A stretch of DNA of 64,000 nt from assembly GCA_958450325.1 (NCBI GenBank), contig OY288256.1, positions 17,330,557 through 17,394,556 on the forward strand, given 5' to 3'. Under the pieces are notes generated by a model that was not told the origin of the DNA, searched no databases, and saw only the letters and a list, made by a program, of their open reading frames with translations. A program made the translations under genes and the position numbers. Source of the DNA: Agrostemma githago (lineage: Eukaryota > Streptophyta > Magnoliopsida > Caryophyllales > Caryophyllaceae). Positions within the stretch are counted from its first letter, which is position 1; each line of letters starts with the position of its first letter. Positions 47,581 through 58,108 of this stretch are shown piece by piece.

Positions 47581-50342
47581 TCAATACCTGAATGACAAGC
47601 AAAGAGTATTAGATTATCAGAAGATTCAACTGCAACAGAAGTGTAAGATCAAGCAAGAACTTCCCATACTTGAAGGAATCCAAGAAAAGGCCCAACGTCA
47701 GCCCAGCTTTCCAGTAATTAAACAAAACAATAAGGCTTCCAACCCCGTTGAGTGAAGGACGGGAAACTTTATACATAAGAGCGCCAATACCCTCCACCAC
47801 AGCAACAGCCACGCCAGCAGATAAAATGTCCCAATCGCCTGTTTGTCCAATGACCGTCGCAAATGCAGTGGCACAATAGAAACCCACTAAAAAGAAAAGA
47901 AACTTTTTTGGAAGGTCCTTCTTAAATTCCTTTATCCTTGCATCCAGCCTTTTTCGTAGACTCTTAATTGTTTTGAGTAATCGAGCTCGTCCATCACCGC
48001 TATTGGTGAGAGGATCAAATCCTGCGCCATCTGCACGGCTCTTAAGTGACCAGTCTAGCCTCCTGTCAATACAATTTTTCCACAAGCTAATTTAAGGAAG
48101 AAAAAAACTTAAATACCCAGGATTTTATCACGCAAGCAGTGAATTAGTTTTTACTCTTTATCGTTCTAACTTCTAACGTCTCGATCAATATTGGAACCTC
48201 ACAGATGTAAATAGTTGTTGTCTCATCACAAAAACTATCCCTCTTAACGAAATATGATACCATTATACTAATCTTCTCATAATCAATGTTATAACGAGTA
48301 TTCCTATATTGGCATTAGCAAATCCAAGCCGCTGCTGAAATTGACTACTCAAGCACTATAAAGTAGATTGACAAAGAAAAAAGAATTGGGATTTTCTACA
48401 TATTAATCCTGCCTTTGTTTTTTTTTTTTTTTTTTTTTGCAAATTCTACGTGATACTCCTTTCTTCAAAACAATTGTGGTACCCCTACGTCCCTAACTTT
48501 TATTATTAGCCATCGTTGTACCCGTAAACTTCTATTCCGTCAATATTTGTGTAATTGCTCAGTTAAGTGATGCCTTAAACTACCATTAATCCTTCTTTAA
48601 CACTAATGGCAATTAATCATAAACCACCTAGCCCCTCTACATCGCACCACCACTCACGTCGTTGCACCACCCCCCATGATGTCGCACCACCATTACCAAC
48701 TTTCACCTAGTGCTCATCACACCACCACCAAGTTTGTGCCTCGCCCTTGTCGTACAACCACCATCGCCAATGACCATCCTTCTGATTTCCATTCTCACCA
48801 CCTCACCCTTGCCAATCACCATTCTTTTAATTTCCAATTTTGACAATAACTACCCCCACACTCTACCACCTCCTCAGCCCAACTCAACTCACCAGAACCA
48901 AATTTACACCACCACTCACACGCCATCAACCCCTTTAGTAAGAGTGGGTCAGATTTAGACAAAGTTGTAATCAAAGCGTGCAAAATGGGGGCGGTAGGTA
49001 GTAGGGACAAAAGGTGTTATTAAATGGAAGTGAGGCAGAGGGCATGGTTTAAATCTCGTTATCGGTCGCGATCGCGGTTTCGGTCGCGGTATCGCGGAAT
49101 CGCTCTTGACTCGCTTGTTGCGGAGCTTGTATCGGCCGTATCGGTCAATTTTTGTTTTAGAAGGTTTTATATCTATATTTTGTGCTTTTTACATTTTGTA
49201 TGTTATACTATGACTAAATGTGTCTAAAACAACATTTTTAACTAATATAACACTAATGTCTCGGGTGTATCGGACTAGCAGTGATTATTAAAGGTTTGTC
49301 CATTCAATATTTAAAGTTTTTAATAACCCATTAGTGTGACACATGTCCACTTATCAGTACTACAAGTCACATGCATTAGTCAATCAACTACTCAATAAAA
49401 AAAGAAAAAGAAGGAAGTTAAAGAGCTTCCATCACTTCATCTCACTTCATCTCCTTCGTCACTTCATCTCCTTCATTCTTAAGATACCCTATTCTTCAAA
49501 AAAATATTACTTATAAGATCTGGAATTTTAAATTTGAAGGTGAGTATATGTTTATCTCGTTTTATATTATTGCTTTTTCAACAAATTTTTTTGGGTGGAT
49601 TTCAATCTCGGCGTCTTGTCGGTCATCTCGGACCGAGTTCACCGATTCACGAGATAACTCTGTTGACTCGGCCGATTTCTTCCTATAAAAAAAAGGGGCG
49701 ATATATATCGCTGTTTCGCGTCTCGGCAGCCACCGAGACCGAGAAATCTCGGCCGATACGAGACATCTCGGCCGAGATTCAATACCCTGACAGAGGGGCG
49801 ATGGAATTTGGTTTGGTGGGATTAGTTAGGGGTACCACATATGTTTCGAAAAGTAAAAGGGTGCCATGTAGAAATCGCAAAAACACGTGGACTATGTAGA
49901 AAATCCCAAAAGAATTTATCTACAAATCAACCAAATAATAAAAATGGGACTAACAAAGAAAATGAATTTATCTATGACTTAACCAAATACGAGTAATTAA
50001 AATGGGATTGACAAAAAAAATGAAATCATCCAGGACTAAACCAAATAATCAAAATGGGAGATATGGAGACATCTGTTCAGAGTGAGTGTAAAGCAATAAT
50101 TTTACAAATTGTTAGTATTTCAAATGTTCAATAATCGCTCACCTTCTATTCTCAAGCAAACTTAGCTCATTCACTTGCATAAAAGGTAGCTTAGCACAAC
50201 CAGTCCACCCATAGAAAAGCGCCGCCCTGTGAAGCAAAACAGCAACTGTTTGAGAGTGAAAACCATAAACCTAACATCTTCGTAAACAAAGATCATGCAT
50301 TTGTAGGATAGAGAGGTACCTAATTCCAAATGTGAGTACCAT
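47581..50342 (-). CDS. Nuclear-encoded Ycf20-like plastid protein
   Basis: The main exon (48062 down) encodes a typical Ycf20-like core: KFLFFLVGFYCATAFATVIG, QTGDWDILSAGVAVAVVEG, FNYWKAGLTLGLFLDSFKY, with about three hydrophobic segments. Arabidopsis members of this family (NPQ6/NPQ7) affect thermal dissipation of excess light energy, so a thylakoid or envelope membrane role is likely. Upstream exons fit 50226-50143 and 50370-50320, the latter with an ATG at 50342. At the 3' end a donor after 47670 joins an acceptor at 47587, giving ...FKY then stop (47581). That makes 168 residues. If the last 82-base intron is retained, translation ends at 47609 with a different 19-residue tail. The short N-terminus must serve as transit peptide, or an alternative start exists. 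The 1.9-kb intron contains a Mutator-like element. Confidence 0.82.
48388..49907. mobile_element. Non-autonomous Mutator-like element with 9-bp duplication
   Basis: Ends GGGATTTTCTACAT and its inverted form are extended by inverted similarity of roughly 100 bases; both ends contain TGTGGTACCCCTA-like segments. The flanks carry an identical 9-bp duplication, AAAAGAATT (48379-48387 and 49908-49916), the Mutator hallmark. A T-run sits in the left arm. Inside is a His/Pro/Thr-rich low-complexity stretch and another inverted-repeat element, but no transposase. It lies in an intron of the Ycf20-like gene. Confidence 0.88.
49039..49788. mobile_element. Inverted-repeat element nested in the Mutator-like element
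   Basis: The left end, AGGGCATGGTTTAAATCTCG, and the inverted right end, AGGGTATTGAATCTCGGCCG, are similar. Both continue into CG-rich arms with repeated CGGCCGAGA or CGGTCGCG units. No clear flanking duplication was found, so the class is unknown; a second MULE with CG-rich TIRs is possible. Confidence 0.45.
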
Positions 50343-51072
50343 GGGCGGTCGGAGCAACTCGGCATCCAATCTGAAAATGACATTCCACATATCAGTTCTC
50401 CTATACTCCTAAGTCCTACCCGAACCCATCTTTCAATTACACATCTCCCTGCCTTTGACTAGCATGTCAGTATTTAACATTTCTACCCCTATTAACAAAT
50501 AAGTGAAATTATAGCTTGCCCATCACAAATTACTGTCAATAACCTCCATCCCAAATAAAAGTCAACTAAACAGTGGAGAAGTCAGAATTTTAAATCCTTT
50601 TGGACTGAAATAGGCTGAATTGAAGTCACTGAAGTGAAGTGGGGTGAAGTAGTGAATCTCCAAAACATGGCCTTCCTTCCTTCCTCCTCTTTTCTCAATA
50701 CGAGTAGGTGGTAGTGGTGTATGAAATCCCCTCCCATGAAAAAATTGATTAGGTGTGCAAGGAAGGGGGCGAGTGAGTGAGTGAGTGAGCCTACTACATG
50801 GGTTGGTTAGTCCCAGGCAGTGCAGTGCAGGTAAGTGAGCAATGGTTTTCCCAAAATCAAAAATTGTAAGTAGTCAAGGTCAAGCTAATCTCCACTCCAC
50901 AGATATGGGGGTGGCCGGGTGGGGGTGGGGGTGGGGGTTCCAAAACTAAGATTATCACACTCCAAAAATCCATCAACCAAAAAAAAAAAGAATTGGAAGT
51001 TGAAACAAAAGAGTAGAGTAAAATGGGTGGTAGCAAATGTAAGAATAGGATAAGAGACATGATAATACGTAC

Positions 51073-51141
51073 CTATAATTGAAAGATAATAAAACCCAGA
51101 TTGCAGGAGAAGGAGAAGGAGAAGGAGAAGGCAGCTTTCAT
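51073..51141 (-). other. Leader exon of the Ycf20-like gene with a short upstream ORF
   Basis: The minus strand from 51141 has ATG followed by 21 codons (repeated Phe-Ser from a TTCTCC repeat) and TAG. The TAG ends exactly at a GTACGT donor (51072). The exon would be spliced to 50370. The ORF therefore is either an upstream ORF in the leader or an old transit-peptide start that has gained a stop. The transcription start is not defined. Confidence 0.4.
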
Positions 51142-51380
51142 CTTGTTCAAGGCAAATAGGAGAAATTGGATGATTGTGTTGTAGGAGTATGAATTAGAAA
51201 AACAGAAATGCAGCAAGCAATGGATTGAGAGTTGAGACTTTGAGAATGGTACTGGAGTGGTGTCTGCCTCTGGTGATGATGCCTATGCCTGGGGAATGAA
51301 TGAATGAATGAATGAATAATGGGATTTACACACTACACAGACACTGCTGTGCTAGATAGATAGATAGATAGATAGATAGC
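51109..51380. repeat. Microsatellites upstream of the Ycf20-like gene
   Basis: GGAGAA repeats (about 51109-51131) lie in the leader exon. GAAT repeats lie near 51296-51316 and TAGA/GATA repeats near 51354-51380. They are low-complexity tracts in the presumed promoter. Confidence 0.7.
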
Positions 51381-51485
51381 ACAGGATTCACCAACAGCTT
51401 TCTTCTTTGTTTTCGTTTTCGCTTAGGAAATCCCTGTACACTCTCACGTTAGCTCTTACCACAACCACCTGACCTCCTCTCCAAG

Positions 51486-51787
51486 TAGGCGTCTACAAAA
51501 TCCGGTCCACACCCAACCCGGAATAAAAAATTCTGATCCGGTCTCAGGTTCTGATCCGGTCCGTTCTTGACCCGATTTTTTTCGGTCCGGACTGGTTTGG
51601 ACAGAAAGATCGAAATTATATTTATTTGATAAAAATTCTGGTCCAACCGGTCCGGAATTTTGGACCGGAATATAAAAAAAATTGAAAATTGTGGTCCAAC
51701 CAATCCCAGTCCGAAATTTTTCCGCCCCGGTCCGGATTTTTTTGTGGAGGTTCTGGTCATGTCGTCCTGGACCGGTGCACATCCCTA
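51486..51787. mobile_element. hAT-like non-autonomous element with CCGGTCC repeats
   Basis: The left end TAGGCGTCTACAAAATCCGG and the inverted right end TAGGGATGTGCACCGGTCC are similar. The flanks TCTCCAAG and TCTCCCAA are close to an 8-bp duplication. The interior repeats GGTCCGG/CCGGACC many times. Frames run open through it but encode only repeat peptide. Assignment to hAT rests on the TIR form and 8-bp flank. Confidence 0.5.
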
Positions 51788-53913
51788 TCTCCCAATCATT
51801 TTAGGGTTTTCAGCCAGAAGTGAGGACTAGGCGGGGTAGAAAAACGATTACCCGTAACATTACTTATATACAATTGGTCTATTGTTATGGAATCTAATAT
51901 GTGGATGTCCATCGGGCCTTATAGCACATCCCCTTTCCACTAACCAAATAACAATTCTCCAATATTTTCCCGCCTACCAAATGGGTCTACTTTTGGGTTA
52001 TTTAATATACATTGGTTGAGCTTATATCTAAATTACCCGTGCATATTAATTGTGATCATATGTTATACGTTTAAAAGACGCTACCATAAAATAGTATAAT
52101 TAACCGAGTAGAAACATTTTTGTTATTTGAGTCTATAATAGAAGATATTATTATAATTATTTCTATATATTGTTATTATATGCCATACTATTATGATATG
52201 CACAATCTTATTCCATATATCATATTACAATCTTATCTTATTCTATATATTATACTAATTAATCGATAAGAAAATAATTTGTTTCTAACGGGATTGAATT
52301 ATTAATTAACCAAAATGTAACCAAATTATCCACTGCTAATCAATCCTCAAATTAGAATATTTTTGTTTAAAACTTCACTATATGAACCGCAAGATTGATT
52401 TTCATATTATAAATAATGATCAAAATTTCACCTTAAAATAAGACGATATCAAGTCATATTTGATTGAGATTAGTATATAAGATTGTAATTAGAGGATTGT
52501 AATTAGGGTCTATATTAGGGATATATACGAGATTGTAGTATATATCCCTAATATACTACGCAAGAGATTAACACTCACTGATAATTTTTCGGTCTATTTT
52601 TTTTTTTTTTTGAAAATTCATTGATTCTCATTCAATAAAAATCCAAAAAGATGCATACAAACAATTTCCCCACCTATTCATATTGGGCCTTCGCTACTTT
52701 GTTTATGTACGGCTGAAATTTAGTTAACTTGATATGGTCAAAGATACTACTCCCTCCTTTTTCTTGAGTTAGCCCGATTGGAGTTTGGCACGGGGTTTAA
52801 GAAAATGTGAAAAAGTAAGAGGATTGTGATGATATGATACATGTGATGAGAGAAATAGAGATAAAATTATTTCCTTATAAAGAAATGAGGCTAACCCAAC
52901 AAAATACCCTAAAAAGAATATGAGGCTTATTCAAGAAGAAGGAGGGAGTACTAATTAACCAAAATAACCAAAGTATTAATCATTTGTGCAAATTAGAATG
53001 TTTTATTATAAATGAAAGACAACCATAGGAATGATAGACTAAATTAACGTGCAAATTGGAATATTCAAGTATAAATGAAAGACAACCATAGTTTAGGAAT
53101 GAAATGTAATCTCATGACTGATATGTTAAGTATATTTTACAATCTCTATGGTTTGCGTTAGTGTATACTAAATACCGAGAGTTTATATATACCAACGGAA
53201 ATACATTTTATTTTTGTAATAATCATGACTGATATAAGATTGTAATTAAATATTGTAATCCTCTATTAGCTAAGAGAATAAAAATTCTCAATTCCCAAAT
53301 AAATTTAAGCACTTAATGTGGATAAAATCAATATAACAAATAAGAAAATAATCACACTCAATTATCAATCATATCATATAAATAATACTTACATATTAAA
53401 TATTTAAAAACTAATAATGGGTGTATCGATGAAAATAAATTGTAGAAATATAGTTGCTTAAATCTCGAACAACAATTATGAACTTTATGAACAAATGATA
53501 TATACTGAGATCATAGAGAATAACTACTCTCTTCATTCCATTCATTTGTTTGTCTTTTATATTTATTGTGAGGAGTATTTTAATTAAAGGCAATACTCTA
53601 TTTTAAAATAAATTTAAAGTGAATATACATTTCACAATTTATTCATATATTATAATAAAAAATATTTAAACGAGAAATGATTGTCTCGAGAAATATGAAT
53701 GACAAATAAAATATAGAGGTAATAATTTTTTGGACTACATATTTCATGATATTAATCGAGGTCATTATCTTGATTAATTATGCAATTTCAAATTATTTTA
53801 TTATATTTAAAAGCAAAGATAAAAATAATGGAAAATTATCGGATTGTTAATTAAAATTCATTTTGTATAAATAATAAATAATTAACTACAAATATATAAA
53901 TTTCTATAAATAT
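51788..53913. other. AT-rich region, probably mostly transposon-derived
   Basis: Over 2 kb of AT-rich sequence without supported genes. It includes a MITE (52750-52948) and ends at a Helitron-type terminus (53938). A T-run followed by GAAAATTCATTGATTCTC near 52590-52625 resembles the A-rich tail of a LINE in reverse orientation. Confidence 0.5.
52750..52948. mobile_element. Stowaway-like MITE
   Basis: Ends CTCCCTCCTTTTTCTTGAGT and inverted AAGAAGAAGGAGGGAG are flanked by TA (52748-52749 and 52949-52950). Confidence 0.8.
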
Positions 53914-53938
53914 CGTGCATACACGGGTCTATACTAGT
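53914..53938 (+). mobile_element. Possible Helitron 3' terminus
   Basis: CGTG-CATA-CACG forms a short hairpin eight bases before CTAGT at 53934-53938. The stem is weaker than in the other three termini, so the call is less sure. Confidence 0.45.
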
Positions 53939-54163
53939 TATGATATAACTCTAGATGTAGCATGTACTATATATATGCCCTTGATGGGATGAATAAACAC
54001 CTCTCTGATTTATCTCATTCTCTTATGTCTCTCTACCTTATCTTCTTTCTTCCTTTCCCAACATTTATGATTTTGAATGTTACTATAAAATTTACAAGTT
54101 TTGTTGTAAATTTTATGAACTTTAGTGTAAAGTTATCGAGCTAAATCAAATAAATCTTTATTC

Positions 54164-54164
<1 letters not shown>

Positions 54165-54211
<47 letters not shown>
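54165..54211. repeat. TTA/ATT microsatellite
   Basis: About 15 uninterrupted trinucleotide units. Confidence 0.95.
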
Positions 54212-54213
<2 letters not shown>

Positions 54214-54300
54214 AAAGATGAGACCAACATAGCCTACGTGGCGCAGTCTCATCTCTACATTTCCTCTCCCTGACTCTCTCATCGATTCTGCTAAAAACTC

Positions 54301-55440
54301 TTTTTTTTTTGAAAGAAAACACGGGTCACATTTAAATTAAATCAACAGCCGCAAGGTCCAAGATAGCCTGCGGAAACTCCGAGTTAATTACAATTTCAGT
54401 ACCCGCCAAGAGACAAAGCCTTGCAACATGATGTGCAACGGTATTGCCGTCTCGTTTCGTATGAGAACAGGAGAACGCCTCAAAACAATCTAATAAACCA
54501 AAAAGTTCATCGAGACAAAGCCCCAACGGACTCCGCCATCTCTTCCGTGCATGTACAGCATTCACCACAGTAATCGAATTGCCCTCCAAATGAACGTGGG
54601 TGGACTCCATCCTTCTCGCAATTTCCAAACCGAAAACTGCAACCCTTGCTTCCGAAACTTCAGTGGACCATCGCGCCTTTATACGCTTACTGCCTATCCA
54701 AATCACGGCTCCGTCTTTATCTCTTCCAACAGCACCCAAGCCGATTTCTCCGTCTTCCGAACACATAGCATCAACGTTTACTTTAATCCACCCCATATTA
54801 GGTCTCTGCCACGCAGCTCCCTCAACTCGTTGTCTAATCATAGGGCCCAAGCCTACTCTCGACGCATAGCCTAAATAGTCCCTGACCATAGCCACAAAGC
54901 CAGCAACTGTAGCAGCAAGAGGGCGTGTCTGATTCTCAAAAATAATACTCCCTCCCATCCATTCAATTCTTTACACTTACTATAAATGGACAATCCAATC
55001 AATTCTTTACATTCCCTTTTTGGCAAAACATTTTACCTTATAATCCTTATATCCTTACTCTATTTACACAAAATGTCACTACTTTTTCCTTACTTTAAAT
55101 TTGGTGGCCCATAAAACCATTTGATTTACCAATAATACCCTTACTTTTACTACTTTTCTTAAAACTTGTGAAACTCCCCATGTCAATGGATGGGAGGGAG
55201 TAGCATTTCTCAACGACCAGGCTGCCCACATAATAGCTAAGAAACGGCCTTTGTTTTCCCCTGTTAGACTTTGCATAACCCATTCGAAACAATCGGAGAA
55301 GCTTGTCCTTGGTACGACATCGAGAATATCCTCAAAGCCACTATCAGACCACACTCCATTTGTAACCGAGCAGTCAATGGTGGCGTGTATACACGTTTCA
55401 ACAGTCAGCCCACAAAGACTACACTCTTCTTTAATCCCTA
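54301..55440 (-). pseudogene. 5'-truncated LINE remnant (zf-RVT and RNase H), split by a MITE
   Basis: On the minus strand, from about 55440, the frame reads a zinc-finger RVT segment (CSLCGLTVETCIHATIDC) and WAAWSLRNA, then a MITE. After the MITE a plant LINE-type RNase H follows: WIKVNVDAM with the first Asp, then SEARVAVFGLEIAR with the Glu, then a region where the usual third Asp appears replaced (LEGNSITVV), then HHVAR. The frame ends at 54332 and a run of T (A on the minus strand) at about 54301-54310 is the poly(A) tail. Everything upstream of the zinc finger (endonuclease, reverse transcriptase) is missing. It is a dead 5'-truncated copy. Confidence 0.85.
54948..55200. mobile_element. 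Stowaway-like MITE inside the LINE remnant
   Basis: Ends CTCCCTCCCATCCATT and inverted AATGGATGGGAGGGAG are flanked by TA (54946-54947 and 55201-55202). The RNase H and zinc-finger parts of the LINE lie on either side, so it inserted after the LINE. Confidence 0.9.
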
Positions 55441-56325
55441 AGTTTCACTAATTTACTCATTAATCCCTAAGTTTTTAATCTTAAACTTTAATTTCCGTAA
55501 TTTAACTTATTCTTATTAGTTTAGGTTAACAAAAAAATACAGAAATTACCGGTTCATTAAAAAAAATATAAATATCAAGATTTTGAAAGTTATTTTGTAT
55601 TTTGTCGAAATGTATTTTGTATTTTGAGAATATCTTTAAGATTATTAAATTAATGAAATATTTTATCGACTTAATGTCAACAATATTTCCTATAACTAAT
55701 TCATGTGTTTCTTAATATACAAATATAACAAAATTTTATAATTAAAATTTTAAAATTTCAATATTGAATGTATCAATACGTTGTAAAAAAACATACTAAT
55801 CCACAATTATATGTCATATTTTTCAAAATAATATCCGCTTTTTACTTTGATAAAAGTATTACTTTTTGAAAATTGACTTTTTATATAAATTAAAATTTTA
55901 CGTAATTTTACAAAATTGATGTTGAGAAAATTTTAAAGTTCAAAATTTCCTAATCAAACATCGTATTCTTTTGAAATCATAATCAATGACGAAATGTTAT
56001 CACATATCATAATCAATTCATATCTTTATAATTTAGGATATATTTTTAAATTGATACAAATATTTATGGCAATTACGTTTGAATTGATTCAAAATAGTGT
56101 GAATTGATACAAAATATTACTGTATAAGAATCTCGAATGTATCACATATATGCAAAAAAATTAGACGAGATTACAACGAAATTTCCGTTTTTTTGTGTAA
56201 TTACTTCCAAATTTCGAAATTTCCAAATGTAATGTACAATATACTTCGAAAGCAGCAATATAATTTTAAATTTCGAAAACAACCATATATTACAAATATA
56301 ATTTCCAAATTTCGAAATATAATAT
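55441..56325. other. AT-rich spacer before the Athila element
   Basis: Very AT-rich sequence without genes. AAATTTCGAAAT-like motifs repeat near 56205-56320. The last five bases (56321-56325, AATAT) would be the target duplication of the following element; its partner lies outside the window. Confidence 0.5.
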
Positions 56326-57971
56326 TGATAACTCCGTTATTGACCGCTTTTCTACACCCTTTTGACGTTTATTTAGCCTCGATTAATCGTATTTTCTTTG
56401 GCACTTCGGCTCGTTTCGCCTATATTTTGCATTACACGGGTTTTTGCGTTTGTTGTTCGTTTTTAGGCATTTCCGTGACGAAAACGATGAAACTTGAGCA
56501 TGCCCGGGTAAAAGGAGGTACATGACTCGAGTTCGAGCCTAAACAAGCGCATAGAAGACAAGAAACGGGAAAATGGGCATAGGAAGAGAATAGCACGGTC
56601 GACCGTGCGATTCTCAAGTCAGAAGGTTGGCACTGTGCGATTCTCACCGTGCGAAACGCATGTTTCGTGCGTTACTCCGGTTTTGCCATTTCACTTCGTT
56701 TTTCGACCGGTTCTCTATGTAACCTAATTAGAAGTATAAATACCCAAATTCTTATTTTTTTTGCCTCTTAAGTTTTCCATTACACAAGATTTTATTTTGA
56801 ATTCTTTGAGGGTTTTAGAGAGGTTTGTAATCCTTTGAAGATCTTCATCTTCCCATTGTCAAAGATTGAAGCTTTTATGATTATTATTTCTTCTTCTTAA
56901 TTAATCTTTCCATCCTCCTTAAGTGGGTAATTTTTACTTCCTTCTTTGTCTTAATTTCATCTTGTTATCTTTTCTTTTTCTTAGCTTAACTTAGTTCTTG
57001 TTATCTTTGTTTGTTACTCTAGTTTGCAATTAGTTTAGTTTTCTCTCACTTTGTTAATATCTATGAATTTCATGTTAGTATTAGAAATCCCCAATTAGAT
57101 TCTTCCAATTTGACCACTTTCACATAATTGGTAGTATAATTCAATTTACAAGAATGTTCATAATTAAAGACTCCACCTTTATACTTAATTCCACTAATTT
57201 AGCCATGATTAGTGAGTAGTCCTCTTCTAGGGTGCGATTTGGCCCCGATATGCCTAAATTGTGTGTTTGAATACTATTTTTAGATTGTTGAGGATTGATG
57301 GGAATTGGTTAGTTTTGGGCTTTGTGGATTGACTTGTCTTGTGGGTTGTGTTTGAACCCTTAACCCTTGTCCACCGATGGGAGTCGGTTAGGTTTAGGAA
57401 GTAGACCTCGCCCTTAGACTCGCTTTACCCCACCAAGTTGAACATGGGAGTGGGAACTTGGTAGGGTACCCAAGCTTTCGGTTTGAACTCTTTGCCTTGG
57501 GAAAGGGAGGAGGAAGAATCGGGAATAGACGCGGTCTTAAAGAATCGACTCACGAACCCGGGAGGGAGGTGGCCGGTTTTAGCTTAGTCGGATTACGAAC
57601 CCGGGAGGGAGGTAACCGACCCTTAGAGGCGTTCCACTCTTCCCACCGTCCATAGCAATCCAATACCCGGTATTCTTTACTCATGATTATGGTATATCGG
57701 AGGTTAAGTCGGACCCTAGGTTTTTCCCTATTTGAGTAATCGTAAATTTTAGTATTTGCTTGTTTTATCTTTAGTTTTCCACCTTCTTTAGTTTCATTTC
57801 TTTCTCTAGTCTATCATTCGTCATTGTAGTCGTAGTTCACCATTTCCCCCTTATTAGACTTAGATAAACATTTAGAATTAAAACAATTAGGAACCGTCCC
57901 GCTCCTTGTGGATCGACCCTCTATTGTGCTACGATTACGTCGTGCGCTTGCGAGGTATTAAAACCCCAACA
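56326..57971 (+). repeat. 5' LTR of the Athila element
   Basis: The boundaries are inferred from the TG start after an AT-rich flank and the CA end seven bases before the primer site, giving about 1.65 kb. A promoter-like block lies at 56593-56742. An 18-base unit starting CGAACCCGGGAGGGAGGT occurs twice near 57553-57613. Exact ends need the 3' LTR, which is not in the window. Confidence 0.8.
56593..56742 (+). promoter_or_regulatory. LTR promoter: palindrome, half-sites and TATA box
   Basis: A perfect 16-bp palindrome, GCACGGTCGACCGTGC (56593-56608), is followed by two further half-site-like copies of AC(C/T)GTGCGA (about 56632-56640 and 56648-56656). TATAAATA follows at 56735-56742. This is the same order as in the other LTRs of the window. 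Confidence 0.6.
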
Positions 57972-57977
57972 AGTTTT

Positions 57978-57995
57978 TGGCGCCGTTGCCGGGGA
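57978..57995 (+). other. Primer binding site of the Athila element
   Basis: TGGCGCCGTTGCCGGGGA lies seven bases after the LTR end. It is the standard Athila-lineage site, usually assigned to an aspartate tRNA (from memory). Confidence 0.88.
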
Positions 57996-58108
57996 GTGTT
58001 AGCGGTACTAGTAGTTTTTATTCTTGCGTTTAGACTAAGTTATTGGTTACTTTGCACACTCCGGTGTGCCTTTGCTCGTGATCTAACTCCTACTTTCTAG
58101 TTTGTGTA

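Noticed and set aside
48710..48958. His/Pro/Thr-rich ORF inside the Mutator-like element as a captured gene
   Set aside because: Low-complexity CACCAC-rich DNA; no recognisable domain and frames on the other strand are equally open.
50171..50383. Minus-strand 70-codon ORF (MSFSDWMPS...) as the Ycf20-like N-terminus
   Set aside because: It is in a different frame from the LDAELLRPP and AALFYGWTG exons, which splice in frame to the Ycf20-like core.
54551..54874. Plus-strand ORFs opposite the LINE RNase H
   Set aside because: Shadows of the minus-strand RNase H frame.
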